The notes under the pieces: generated by a model
What the model was told of the DNA's origin: nothing
The model's database searches: none
Seen by the model: only the letters and a program-made list of their open reading frames with translations
Shown here: piece by piece, positions 34,885 to 43,300 of the stretch
How positions within the stretch are numbered: position 1 is the stretch's first letter
Layout: every line of letters begins with the position of its first letter
Position numbers and translations under genes: made by a program
DNA from: Rhizobiaceae bacterium
GTDB taxonomy: Bacteria > Pseudomonadota > Alphaproteobacteria > Rhizobiales > Rhizobiaceae
Direction of reading: 5' to 3'
DNA length: 64,000 nt
Assembly (NCBI GenBank): GCA_023953835.1
Contig: JAMLJB010000004.1
Coordinates: forward strand, 1-64,000

Positions 34885-35895
34885 ATGGCGGGGGAGGGGA
34901 GGGCGCCGCTGCCGGTCGTGCCGCCGCCCTTTCGGGACGAACGGCTGAGTTCCTGGCTGGAGCGGATCGCCGACGTCTATCTGGTTTCGCTCGATGATCT
35001 GCGAGCCCATGTTGGATGGTCCCGGCCTGCGCTGCAACTCGAGATCGATCCCGTGCAGACCGATATGGAACGCATCGCTGCCGCGACGAATTCTTCGGTT
35101 GAACGCCTGTTCGGCATGACCTTCCATAATGCATCGTCGCGTTGTCGCAGCCTGCTTCGGCCCGACGCTCGTGAGATCTGCCCGATCTGCTCGCGCGGCA
35201 TGCAGCGACCGCCAAGGTTGCGAACGTGGTCTTTCGCCTTCAGCTTCTATTGCGATCGGCACCGTCAGCCACTGCAAAGCCCGGATACAAGGGGCGCTAG
35301 TGTGTTGAGCGATGTCGGATCAGCTTGCCGCGGCGCCGCGATCCTGTCCAACTGGGCCAAAGGCGGCGAAACCGCCGTCGTGCCCGTCGACGCCGCGATC
35401 TCCCTGTTGCTCGCGCCGCATCGCAAGCCGTCGCCGCCGGCGCCATGGGAACTGGCCAGGTTGGCGCGCTCCGACCAGCAGGCCCATGCGATGGAGCTTT
35501 CGCGACCGTGTCCCCGGCCGGTGCTCGGCATTCTCGTGCCCGAATTCAACAGCGCCGTCCCGGTCTACAACCAGCTTCTGCCGCGTGCTCTGCCAGGCTT
35601 GCGCGATGCGCCCTTCGCGGAGCGTTACGCCATCGCAATCGGCCTTGCTCGGCTTTTGAAGAATCCGGCCACCGCAGTCGCCCACATCCTGGAGACCACC
35701 GATGAGTTCGGCCGAAAGAAAGTGTTGGGGCTGATTGACCGTTGGCCGACCGGGATCCGTAACGCTGTCGCTCGCGGCGCCCGCCGCACGACGACGAGAG
35801 GAGAGGGCAGGGGAACGGCGAAGAATGCCTGCTTCACCCGTCGGGTTCGTGCACCTTCAGGCCGAGACGCCTGGCGCGATCGAGCAGATGCTTGA
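34885..35895 (+). CDS. tniQ: TniQ-family protein
   Basis: The 336-residue protein begins with the TniQ core (PPFRDERLSSWLERIADVYL) and has a zinc-binding pair (ICPICSRGM and YCDRHRQPL, about 95-130). TniQ/TnsD-like proteins take part in target choice. Its last 62 bp overlap the convergent resolvase gene. Confidence 0.82.
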   Translation: MAGEGRAPLPVVPPPFRDERLSSWLERIADVYLVSLDDLRAHVGWSRPALQLEIDPVQTDMERIAAATNSSVERLFGMTFHNASSRCRSLLRPDAREICPICSRGMQRPPRLRTWSFAFSFYCDRHRQPLQSPDTRGASVLSDVGSACRGAAILSNWAKGGETAVVPVDAAISLLLAPHRKPSPPAPWELARLARSDQQAHAMELSRPCPRPVLGILVPEFNSAVPVYNQLLPRALPGLRDAPFAERYAIAIGLARLLKNPATAVAHILETTDEFGRKKVLGLIDRWPTGIRNAVARGARRTTTRGEGRGTAKNACFTRRVRAPSGRDAWRDRADA

Positions 35896-36757
35896 CCGAC
35901 GAGGCCGCCCATCGCCAGCCGCCGCGTGGCGCCCGTTCGCGCATCGCCTCGAGCTGCGCGGCTATCGCCCGCAGGCTGAGATCAGGGTCTGCGATGGCAA
36001 TGCCGGCCACGAGCGTCATCAACCGGTCCTCCGGCTGCCGCCGCGGCGCGCGCTGGACAAGCTCAGGCTCCGCCAGGCCTTCGCGCACCAGGCGATAGAC
36101 CGAGCGGCGAAGGCGTTCCACCGTCCAGCTCTGCCCCTTGTGGTTCAGGACCCGCACGACATCGTCCCAGTTGTGCTGGGGACGCAGCCGTCGCACGACC
36201 GGCAGCCAGTTCTGTGCCGAGGCGATGAGGTCGCCGACATAGGCGCTGTCGCGGGCCGCCGCGATGGCGCGGATGCTTTCCGGCCTCCGCTCGCGCAGCC
36301 CAGGGTTGCCGGGCAGCCGGCCGCGCGCCTTGGCGGCGGCGATTCCGGCCTTCGTGCGCTCGGCGATCAGCGCGCGCTCCAGCTGGGCGACCGCGCCGAG
36401 AACTTGCAGCGAGAACATGCCCTGCGGCGTCGAAGTGTCGATCGGATCGCGCAGCGAGCGGAAATGCGCGCCGCGCTTTTCGAGCGTCTCGATCACCTCG
36501 AGAAGATGGCTGACCGATCGGGCAAGCCGGTCGAGCCTGACCACGACCAGAACATCGCCGGCGTGGATCTCGCGCATCAGCTTCGCCAGCACCGGCCGCG
36601 AGCGCGACGCGCCGGAACCCTGTTCGTGGTGGATGACGGCGCAACCGGCTTGCCTGAGTTCGTCGGCCTGTGCATCGGTAACCTGGTCCTCCATCGAGAC
36701 CCGTGCATAGCCGATGAGGCGGCGCGGTCGCGGGGGAGGGGAGGGGGCCTTTGCCAT
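35834..36757 (-). CDS. tniR: serine resolvase/invertase
   Basis: The 307-residue protein has the resolvase catalytic domain (RRLIGYARVSMEDQ with Ser21, then DVLVVVRLDRLARSVSHLLE and LGAVAQLERALIAERT) and a long C-terminal region with two helix-turn-helix-like parts. It would resolve transposition cointegrates. A 14-bp palindrome CAACTGGCCAGTTG (36813-36826) and the pair CGGCCGTTT/AAACGGCCG (36782-36790, 36851-36859) just upstream are candidate res elements. Confidence 0.88.
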   Translation of the reverse strand: MAKAPSPPPRPRRLIGYARVSMEDQVTDAQADELRQAGCAVIHHEQGSGASRSRPVLAKLMREIHAGDVLVVVRLDRLARSVSHLLEVIETLEKRGAHFRSLRDPIDTSTPQGMFSLQVLGAVAQLERALIAERTKAGIAAAKARGRLPGNPGLRERRPESIRAIAAARDSAYVGDLIASAQNWLPVVRRLRPQHNWDDVVRVLNHKGQSWTVERLRRSVYRLVREGLAEPELVQRAPRRQPEDRLMTLVAGIAIADPDLSLRAIAAQLEAMRERAPRGGWRWAASSVKHLLDRARRLGLKVHEPDG

Positions 36758-37396
36758 GGCGGGCTTTCGAGGGATGTTTCACGGCCGTTTGTACAGTATC
36801 GACGGCTATGATCAACTGGCCAGTTGCAGACGTGTTTTATCGAGCCTCATAAACGGCCGCAGAGCGGTTTTACGGGCTCCGGATGCCCCGAGGGAGCCGA
36901 AAACGCCCCAAGGCGCCTCCTGGGCCGTTTATGGCTGAAACCGAGCAAATTGGGCAGTTTAGCGTGGGCAGGGGGCTAAAGGGTCCTCCCCAGGCACTTC
37001 GGATGCTCGGAATTGCTGGCGTTCTGCCCGCCGGGTGGAACGGAATTCGTGAGACTATCTGCATCCGAGTCGGAAATCGTGAGACTACGTGACAAACTCG
37101 GATGGCACGCGGTCAACATCAATATGAGCGTGAAATCAATGGCTTAATAGGAGGCCAGTTCGGCACTGTGCACGTAGTCTCACGAAAACCGATTCAAAAA
37201 GGCGCCGAATCTCACGAATTCCGGTCAGCTGACAGCGTTTTTCGGGGTTTTGATCGACGTTTCGGGCCATTTCCGATGTCGATCACAGAACGACTGATAA
37301 TGCAACATTATCATTCTTTTGTCACGCAAGACAGGCTGTGCGGTTTTTTCCTATAATAATGGCATAAAGGGCACCGATGCGTTACCGTTATCGGCG
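36758..37396. promoter_or_regulatory. res site candidate and right transposon end
   Basis: This 639-bp gap holds no gene. It has the palindromes beside tniR, then four TTCGTGAGACT-like repeats in both orientations, and the right end at 37234. From 37235 the sequence is flanking plasmid DNA leading to DUF1403. Confidence 0.55.
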
Positions 37397-38347
37397 ATGC
37401 TTCTGTCCGATTCGACCTCGCCCGACCGCCAAAAACCGCCGTCCGTCCCCGGCTGGGCGATGTCGCGCGGGCCGATCGACAGCGACAGCGAGGCGGGGTT
37501 TTTGGCCGGTGCGGCCCTGAATTCGCTCGACGCTCTGGTGCGCGGCGCGCCAGTCTGGGCCGGCGCCTGGTGCCAGCGGCTCGCCCTCACCTGCGCGGCG
37601 TCGGCTGCGTCTCTTTCCGGGCGTACGGAGGATGAGAGACAAATCCGCGATGCCTGGTGTCTGCGCGCCGTCGGCGCCGATCCGGGCCCGGCCGGCCATT
37701 TTTTTGCCGCCTGGCGCCATTTGGCGGACCGTTCGCCGCACCTCGATGCCGAAATTTTGGCCGCGGTCACCGGTCGGCTCGGCTTGCGCCGGGGCGACGA
37801 ATTTTTGGCGCTGCCGGACTTCTTCGATGATCTTGTCTGTTCCGGCCGGCCGGCGCCACGGCTTGCCGCCGCGATTCTAGCCGAGGTGGAGCGGCTGCGC
37901 CCCGACGCAAACCTGCTCGGCTGGTGGCTGGCCGATTGTGTCATCGCGGCGCGGCTGCGCTGGCCGTTCGCCGTGCCGCTGCTGATCACCCAGGCGCGCG
38001 GGTCAGCGTTCCGCAATGCCGACAGCCGCGGTAGAATCCGCCCGGGGGAAGAAAAATTTGACCGGGCGGTCTGCGTGGCGCTGGCGCTGGCGGCGGCCGA
38101 CGCCTGCCGGGTAGCCGGCACACTTGCGCCGCGCGCGGCGCGGCTTTTGGCGATCAGGCCGAAACTGCGCGCCAAGGGGGCCGGTGCGGTGGTGCAGTTG
38201 CTGCTCAGCCAGGATGCCGTGCCGGGCACGCTGCAAACGGAAAAACTGACGCGCTGGGGCGCGCGCCGCCTGTTCGGGCGGCTGCAGATGTTTGACGCCG
38301 TGCGCGAACTGTCCGGTCGGCCGACGTTTCGGCTATACGGGTTGTGA
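37397..38347 (+). CDS. DUF1403 family protein
   Basis: The 316-residue product (LAGAALNSLDALVRGAPVWA, WCQRLALTCAASAASLSGRT, DAWCLRAVGADPGPAGHFFA, then GWWLADCVIAARLRWPFAVP) matches DUF1403, a family of rhizobial plasmid proteins of unknown function. In-frame ATG 37319 would extend it. It usually precedes an scpB-like gene, and a remnant of one follows directly here. Confidence 0.8.
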   Translation: MLLSDSTSPDRQKPPSVPGWAMSRGPIDSDSEAGFLAGAALNSLDALVRGAPVWAGAWCQRLALTCAASAASLSGRTEDERQIRDAWCLRAVGADPGPAGHFFAAWRHLADRSPHLDAEILAAVTGRLGLRRGDEFLALPDFFDDLVCSGRPAPRLAAAILAEVERLRPDANLLGWWLADCVIAARLRWPFAVPLLITQARGSAFRNADSRGRIRPGEEKFDRAVCVALALAAADACRVAGTLAPRAARLLAIRPKLRAKGAGAVVQLLLSQDAVPGTLQTEKLTRWGARRLFGRLQMFDAVRELSGRPTFRLYGL

Positions 38348-38618
38348 CCGTGATGGCGGAAAGCGCGGCAAGGCGACGACGGGCAGGGCAGGGCGGTGAT
38401 GACCGACCAACTGACCAGTTGTTTGACCGGGAGCTGGATCATTTGCCGCCGGAGATGCGCTGGCGCGAATGGATGACACGCTGCGTGACCTGCCCGACTT
38501 CGAGGCGATCGAGGACGCCGGGCTGCTGTCCAAGGAAAAGCTGCTGGCTGGAGACATCGTGCCCGGTTTTTCCGCCGAGGAAGCCGAGGAACATGTCCAG
38601 CACGAAATGGAGCGGTAG
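38344..38618 (+). pseudogene. internally deleted scpB-like gene
   Basis: The N-terminus of the ScpB-like family (LFDRELDHLPPEMRWREWM) is joined, in a shifted frame, to a C-terminus DTLRDLPDFEAIEDAGLLSK plus EKLLAGDIVPGF ending at TAG 38616-38618. The central winged-helix region is missing. The junction lies near 38473-38480. ScpB partners SMC in chromosome folding; plasmid relatives are unexplored. Confidence 0.65.
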
Positions 38619-39031
38619 CGTGTTATGGCAAAGATCGTGACGCCGCACAGCAGCGTCACGATGTCGACCAGATCGTATCGTTCCGCGTCTGCCTCTTCTT
38701 TCCGGGCGACCTACTGGCAAACAAATGTCGGCGCCGAAAACAAGGCGCCGACAATTCCAGCGCCTACCCTGAGGAAGCTCTGCTCGCTACCCAGCGCATG
38801 GCTCCCGAGTGATCGCAAATAGGTTGCCAGACGACGGCAACCCTAGAAGTTGTATCTGTCGCAATCATTCCCTCCGGCCCTGCGATCTGATCGTTCGATT
38901 TCAACCAGGGGGCGGAACAAGAACTGTTCCCAGCGACACGCTAAGTTCGAACAGAGCATGAATGTCATGCAGCGTGACGTAGCCGAGCCGGAAGTCTGAG
39001 CAACCGGAAGCCTTCCGGCAGATGCTGCTGG
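38619..39031. other. 413-bp stretch without a supported gene
   Basis: Short frames on both strands have no recognisable family. On the minus strand 38640-38710 reads YDLVDIVTLLCGVTIFAITR, which could be the end of a small membrane protein, but without a clean start. It is probably debris between the scpB and parB remnants. Confidence 0.4.
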
Positions 39032-39303
39032 CTATCCCAAGTGTAGATGCCGGTCAGATTGATATGCTCCCAGCTCATAGATTTCGAGCAGCTTTGGCGA
39101 GACGATCGCAAGCTTGAGGCGCTGCTTGACATAGAGGGGTGTGACGAAGAAGTGGGCGGCGATTTCCGTGATATCTATCCCCTGGTCGCGCAGGGTCTTG
39201 AAGGCGCGGAACTGGTCGAGTGGGTGAAGATTCTCGCAATAGATATAAGCGGCGGTGCAAAAATCGGCCACGGTAGCGGCGGGATAGTCCCGCTTCGGGC
39301 GGC
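39032..39303 (-). pseudogene. ParB-domain fragment
   Basis: The minus-strand frame reads ADFCTAAYIYCENLHPLDQF, RAFKTLRDQGIDITEIAAHF, then FVTPLYVKQRLKLAIVSPKL and LLEIYELGA. This is the central part of plasmid ParB/RepB-like nuclease-domain proteins. The upstream side is cut by the left end of the IS21-family element and the downstream side ends within 30 bp after LEIYELGA, so it is a remnant. Confidence 0.72.
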
Positions 39304-39364
39304 GTAAAAGCCGGCCACCTATTGTCCTTCTGCAACGAGCGCAGGAGGGTTAGGGATCTACACC

Positions 39365-40861
39365 GTGGAATTGTATCTGAAGGTCCGTCTGGCCTGCTCG
39401 GAAGGGATGAGCCGGCGTCAGGCGGCGAAGCATTTCAACATATCGCGCGACAGCGTAGCCAAGATGCTGTCGTATTCGACCCCTCCGGGCTACCGTCGGC
39501 GGTCACCGGTCCGGCGGCCGAAGCTCGACGCGTTCGTTTCGACCATCGATCGCTGGCTGGACGAGGACAGACAAGTGCCGCGCAAGCAACGCCATACGGC
39601 CAAGCGGGTGTTTGACCGGCTACGAGACGAATGCGGGTTCACCGGCGGCTACACGATCATCAAGGACTACATGCGTGAACGGGAACAGCGTCGCCAGGAG
39701 GTGTTCGTGCCGCTGGCGCATCCGCCAGGCCACGCGCAGGCCGACTTCGGCGAGGCGATGGTGGTGATCGGCGGCATAGAACGGAAGGCGCGCTTCTTCG
39801 TGCTCGACCTGCCACATAGCGACGCCTGCTATGTTCGTGCCTATCCGGCGGCGGTGTCGGAGGCCTGGGTCGATGGCCACATCCATGCGTTCGCCTTCTT
39901 CGGCGCGGTGCCGCAGTCGATCGTCTACGACAACGACCGCTGCCTGGTGGCGAAGATCCTGCCCGACGGCACGCGCAAGCGCGCGGTGCTGTTCAGCGGC
40001 TTCCTGTCTCATTACCTGATCCGGGACCGTTACGGCCGTCCCGGCAAGGGCAATGACAAGGGAAGCGTCGAGGGCCTCGTCGGCTATGCGCGGCGCAACT
40101 TCATGGTGCCGATCCCGCAGTTTGCGACATGGGATGAGTTCAACGTCTGGCTGGAAGAGCAATGCCGCAAGCGTCAGCATGACAGACTGCGCGGCGAGAA
40201 CGAGACGATCGGGGAACGGCTGCAGCGCGATCTTGCTGCCATGCATTCATTGCCGGCTTCGCCCTTCGATGCCTGCGACCAGGCCAGCGCCAAAGTGACG
40301 GCGCAGTCGCTGGTGCGCTACAAGACCAACGACTATTCGGTGCCGGTCGCCTTCGGCCATCAGGACGTCTGGGTCCGGGGCTATGTCGACGAGGTGGTGA
40401 TCGGCTGCCGCGGCGATATCATCGCTCGCCATTCCCGCAGCTGGGAGCGGGAAGACGTCGTCTTCGATCCGCTGCACTACCTGCCGCTGATCGAGCAGAA
40501 GATCAATTCACTGGATCAGGCAGCGCCCTTGCAGGGTTGGGACCTTCCCGGGGAGTTCGCCACGCTGCGCCGCCTGATGGAGGCGAGGATGAACAAGCAC
40601 GGCCGGCGCGAGTATGTGCAGGTGCTGCGCCTGCTGGAAAGCTTCGAACTCGCCGATCTGCATGCGGCGGTGAAGCAGGCCCTGCATCTCGGTGCGGTCG
40701 GCTTCGACGCCGTCAAGCATCTTCTCCTGTGCCGGGTGGAGCGCCGGCCACCGAGACTGGATCTGTCCATCTACCCCTACCTGCCGAAGGCGAACGTCGA
40801 GACGACCTCGGCGAAGGCCTACATGCGTCTTCTGTCGACGAATGCGGGAGAAGCGGCATGA
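39365..40861 (+). CDS. istA: IS21-family transposase IstA
   Basis: The 498-residue protein has an N-terminal helix-turn-helix (CSEGMSRRQAAKHFNISRDS) and an integrase core with Asp in HAQADFGEA, Asp in QSIVYDNDRC and Glu in NDKGSVEGLVGY. It is coupled to istB by an ATGA overlap at 40858. Confidence 0.93.
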   Translation: MELYLKVRLACSEGMSRRQAAKHFNISRDSVAKMLSYSTPPGYRRRSPVRRPKLDAFVSTIDRWLDEDRQVPRKQRHTAKRVFDRLRDECGFTGGYTIIKDYMREREQRRQEVFVPLAHPPGHAQADFGEAMVVIGGIERKARFFVLDLPHSDACYVRAYPAAVSEAWVDGHIHAFAFFGAVPQSIVYDNDRCLVAKILPDGTRKRAVLFSGFLSHYLIRDRYGRPGKGNDKGSVEGLVGYARRNFMVPIPQFATWDEFNVWLEEQCRKRQHDRLRGENETIGERLQRDLAAMHSLPASPFDACDQASAKVTAQSLVRYKTNDYSVPVAFGHQDVWVRGYVDEVVIGCRGDIIARHSRSWEREDVVFDPLHYLPLIEQKINSLDQAAPLQGWDLPGEFATLRRLMEARMNKHGRREYVQVLRLLESFELADLHAAVKQALHLGAVGFDAVKHLLLCRVERRPPRLDLSIYPYLPKANVETTSAKAYMRLLSTNAGEAA

Positions 40862-41616
40862 GCGCCGAAGCCCCCGAAATCCTGCTCTCCCATTACCTCA
40901 AGACCCTCAAGCTGCCGACCTTCCTGCGCGAGTATCAGAAGCTGGCCCGGCACTGCGCCACCGAGGGCGTGGATCATACCGGATATCTTGCTCGGCTCGC
41001 CGAAAGGGAGATGATCGAGCGGGATCGCCGCAAGGTCGAACGCCGCATCAAGGCGGCCAGATTCCCTGTCGTCAAAAGCCTCGACAGTTTCGACTTCGCC
41101 GCTATCCCGAAGCTCAACAGGATGCAGGTGCTGGAACTGGCACGCTGCGAATGGATCGAGCGGCGCGAGAACGTCATCGCGCTCGGTCCCAGCGGCACGG
41201 GCAAGACCCATGTCGCCCTCGGCCTCGGCCTGGCCGCCTGTCAGAAGGGCCTGTCCGTCGGCTTCACGACAGCAGCCGCGCTGGTCAGCGAGATGATGGA
41301 GGCACGCGACGAGCGGCGATTGTTACGCTTCCAGAAGCAGATGGCCGGCTACAAGCTCCTCGTCATCGACGAACTGGGCTTCGTGCCGCTCTCCAAGACC
41401 GGCGCGGAATTGCTGTTCGAGCTGATCTCGCAACGCTACGAGCGCGGCGCAACCCTGATCACCAGCAATCTTCCCTTTGACGAATGGACCGAAACGCTGG
41501 GATCAGAACGTCTGACGGGCGCGCTGCTCGATCGCGTCACCCACCACGTCAATATCCTCGAGATGAACGGCGAAAGCTATCGCCTCGCCCAAAGCCGTGC
41601 CCGAAAGGCCGGCTGA
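40858..41616 (+). CDS. istB: IS21-family helper ATPase IstB
   Basis: The 252-residue AAA+ helper has Walker A ALGPSGTGKTHVALGL (about 100-115), Walker B LLVIDELGFVPLSKTG, and the typical C-terminus LDRVTHHVNILEMNGESYRL. It assists IstA in transposition. Confidence 0.93.
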   Translation: MSAEAPEILLSHYLKTLKLPTFLREYQKLARHCATEGVDHTGYLARLAEREMIERDRRKVERRIKAARFPVVKSLDSFDFAAIPKLNRMQVLELARCEWIERRENVIALGPSGTGKTHVALGLGLAACQKGLSVGFTTAAALVSEMMEARDERRLLRFQKQMAGYKLLVIDELGFVPLSKTGAELLFELISQRYERGATLITSNLPFDEWTETLGSERLTGALLDRVTHHVNILEMNGESYRLAQSRARKAG

Positions 41617-41700
41617 AACCCCTCTCAAAAATGGCCGACGCTGCAAGCGGGAAACTCTGGTCGGGCTACGCCCTCCCGACGTTCCCCGCTTGCACCGCTA

Positions 41701-42561
41701 AGAGGGCGTTTGGAAATTAAGGATTGCGGTGTTCCTTGCCGTCCGTTGAACGGAGGCAAGGGATGGGCGGTAGCCAGTACGTATCGAACGTGACGGATGA
41801 ACAATGGTCGATTGTTGAGCCGCTACTGCCGAAAGCGAGCCGGCGCGGCCGACGACGACGGATCAGTCTTCGTGCCGTCCTGGACGCGATCTTCTATCTG
41901 CTGCGTACCGGCTGCCAATGGCGCCAACTGCCGAGAGATTTCCCTGCCTGGAACACGGTCTACTGGTACTTTCGGTCATGGCAGCGAACCGGCATCTGGG
42001 TTTGTCTGCAACGTGAACTCTACCGGCTTACCCGACTTCGGGCCGGTCGCGCGGAATGTCCGACCGTCGTGATCATGGATGGACAGTCGGTCAAGACCAC
42101 CGAGGTCGGCGGAACCCGCGGTTTTGACGCCTTCAAGCGGGTGAAGGGCAGAAAGCGTCACATTCTGGTCGACACGCTCGGCCTGCCGATCGCCAACCGC
42201 GTCGAAGCTGCCGATGTTTCGGATCGGCGCGCCGGTGCCTTGCTGACAAACGGATTGCGCGCGCTCTTTCCGGCGATCACCACCATCATCGCCGACGCGG
42301 GTCATGAGAGCAAGAAACTCTCCCGCGCGCTGGCAGAACAGCAAGGTTGGCGGCTGCAGATCGTCAAGCGTCGTCAGCGCGCCTTCAAGATCACGGGCTT
42401 GACTTGGATCGTCGAGCGCAGCTTCGCCTGGCTCGGTCGCAATCGTCGGCTTAGCAAGGACTATGAGTACCGTGTACAGACGTCAGAGACGATGATCGAC
42501 ATCGCAGCAGCCCGCCTCATGCTCAACCGGCTCGCTCAAGGTTAATTTCCAAACGCCCTCT
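41701..42561 (+). mobile_element. IS5-family insertion sequence
   Basis: The 861-bp element has terminal inverted repeats AGAGGGCGTTTGGAAATTAA (left) and its complement ending CCAAACGCCCTCT (right), with TA on both sides (41699-41700 and 42562-42563), consistent with the short target duplication of this family. It lies between the IS21 remnant and the truncated aioX. Confidence 0.9.
41763..42545 (+). CDS. IS5-family transposase
   Basis: The 260-residue DDE transposase (start ATG 41763 after GGAGGCAAGGG; a frame from 41724 would be longer) has the N-terminal DUF4096-like region (VTDEQWSIVEPLLPKASRRG), then Asp in VVIMDGQSVKTTE, Asp in IIADAGHESKK and Glu in WIVERSFAWLGRNRRLSKDY. Confidence 0.92.
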   Translation: MGGSQYVSNVTDEQWSIVEPLLPKASRRGRRRRISLRAVLDAIFYLLRTGCQWRQLPRDFPAWNTVYWYFRSWQRTGIWVCLQRELYRLTRLRAGRAECPTVVIMDGQSVKTTEVGGTRGFDAFKRVKGRKRHILVDTLGLPIANRVEAADVSDRRAGALLTNGLRALFPAITTIIADAGHESKKLSRALAEQQGWRLQIVKRRQRAFKITGLTWIVERSFAWLGRNRRLSKDYEYRVQTSETMIDIAAARLMLNRLAQG

Positions 42562-42563
42562 TA

Positions 42564-43300
42564 ACGACCTTGAGCTCCTCGATCACCTGAAGAACTATCT
42601 CGAAAAGCGCCTTGACGGCCCTGTGGAATTGGTCACGCGCCGGACTTACCAGGAGATCACCGCTCTGCTGGTATCGGGGCAATTGCATTCGGCGTGGATC
42701 TGCGGGTACCCCTATGTGCAATTCGAGAGCGAACTTGATCTGGTCGCGACACCGTCCTGGCATGGCAAGCCGCTCTATCAGTCCTACATCATCGTCCCCG
42801 CAAGCCGGAAAGTCGGCGACTGGAAGGAACTGCGCGGCGATGTCCACGCCTTTTCCGATCCCGACTCCAATTCCGGCTATCTGGTGACGACGGCTCTGCT
42901 TGCCGAAAACCGGCTGACGCCCGACCGCTTCTTCTCGCACCACTTCTTTACCTATGGACATCGAAACGTCGTGCGCGCCGTTGCTGCCGGCTTGGCGCAA
43001 TCTGGCAGCGTCGACGGGTATGTCTGGGAAGTCATGCGGGAGACGGAGCCGGCCCTGGTCGGGCAGACGCGCGTCCTTCGCCGTTCTGAGTGGCTTGGGT
43101 TCCCGCCTGTCGCCTCGCCCAGAGTGTTGGCGGGAGAACCGCGGTTGGCGGTGTTTCAGGAGGCATTGACGAGCATGGCGGACGAGCCGGAGGGCAAGAA
43201 AGTGCTCGACCTCTTGCGCCTTGACGGCTTCGTCGTGACCCAGCCCCGGCTCTTCGACACGATCGCCGCCAAGATGGATATTGTGAGGCGGTTGGGATGA
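42564..43300 (+). pseudogene. aioX: 5'-truncated aioX, arsenite-binding protein
   Basis: AioX is the periplasmic PhnD-like protein that binds arsenite and signals to AioS. The frame is open from the IS5 junction (NDLELLDHLKNYLEKRLDGP) and continues VTRRTYQEITALLVSGQLHS, WICGYPYVQFE, then SGYLVTTALLAENRLTPDRF. The signal peptide and roughly the first 50-60 residues are missing. The remaining part overlaps aioS by four bases as in intact loci. A protein started at GTG 42623 would lack export. Confidence 0.82.

Larger units (their letters stand above)
32255..37234. mobile_element. Tn402/Tn5053-like TniABQ-R transposon
   Basis: The ends are imperfect inverted repeats: TGTCAGTTGACC at 32255 and, on the other strand, TGTCAGCTGACC at 37234, each followed by a TTCGTGAGA motif. 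Inside are tniA, tniB, tniQ and a serine resolvase. Repeats of TTCGTGAGACT-like sequence near 32271, 32320, 32340 and 32374 on the left and near 37046, 37077, 37177 and 37208 on the right are probable transposase-binding sites. I could not see a matching 5-bp target duplication (GTGGG left, GCGTT right), so the element may have been rearranged. Confidence 0.78.
39300..41640 (+). mobile_element. IS21-family element (istA-istB)
   Basis: Two overlapping genes, istA and istB, define the element. The left end is probably near GGCGTAAAAGCCGGCCAC (39299 onward). On the right CAAAAATGGCCGAC (about 41627-41640) resembles an internal terminal repeat, but a full matching end is not visible before the IS5 element, so the right end may be truncated. 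Confidence 0.75.

Noticed and set aside
33712..35277. A 521-codon minus-strand frame
   Set aside because: It is antisense to tniA, tniB and tniQ, which have clear catalytic motifs.
38408..38421. CAACTGACCAGTTG, similar to the palindrome CAACTGGCCAGTTG at 36813-36826
   Set aside because: It lies within the scpB remnant. One pair of short related palindromes is not enough to claim a shared site.
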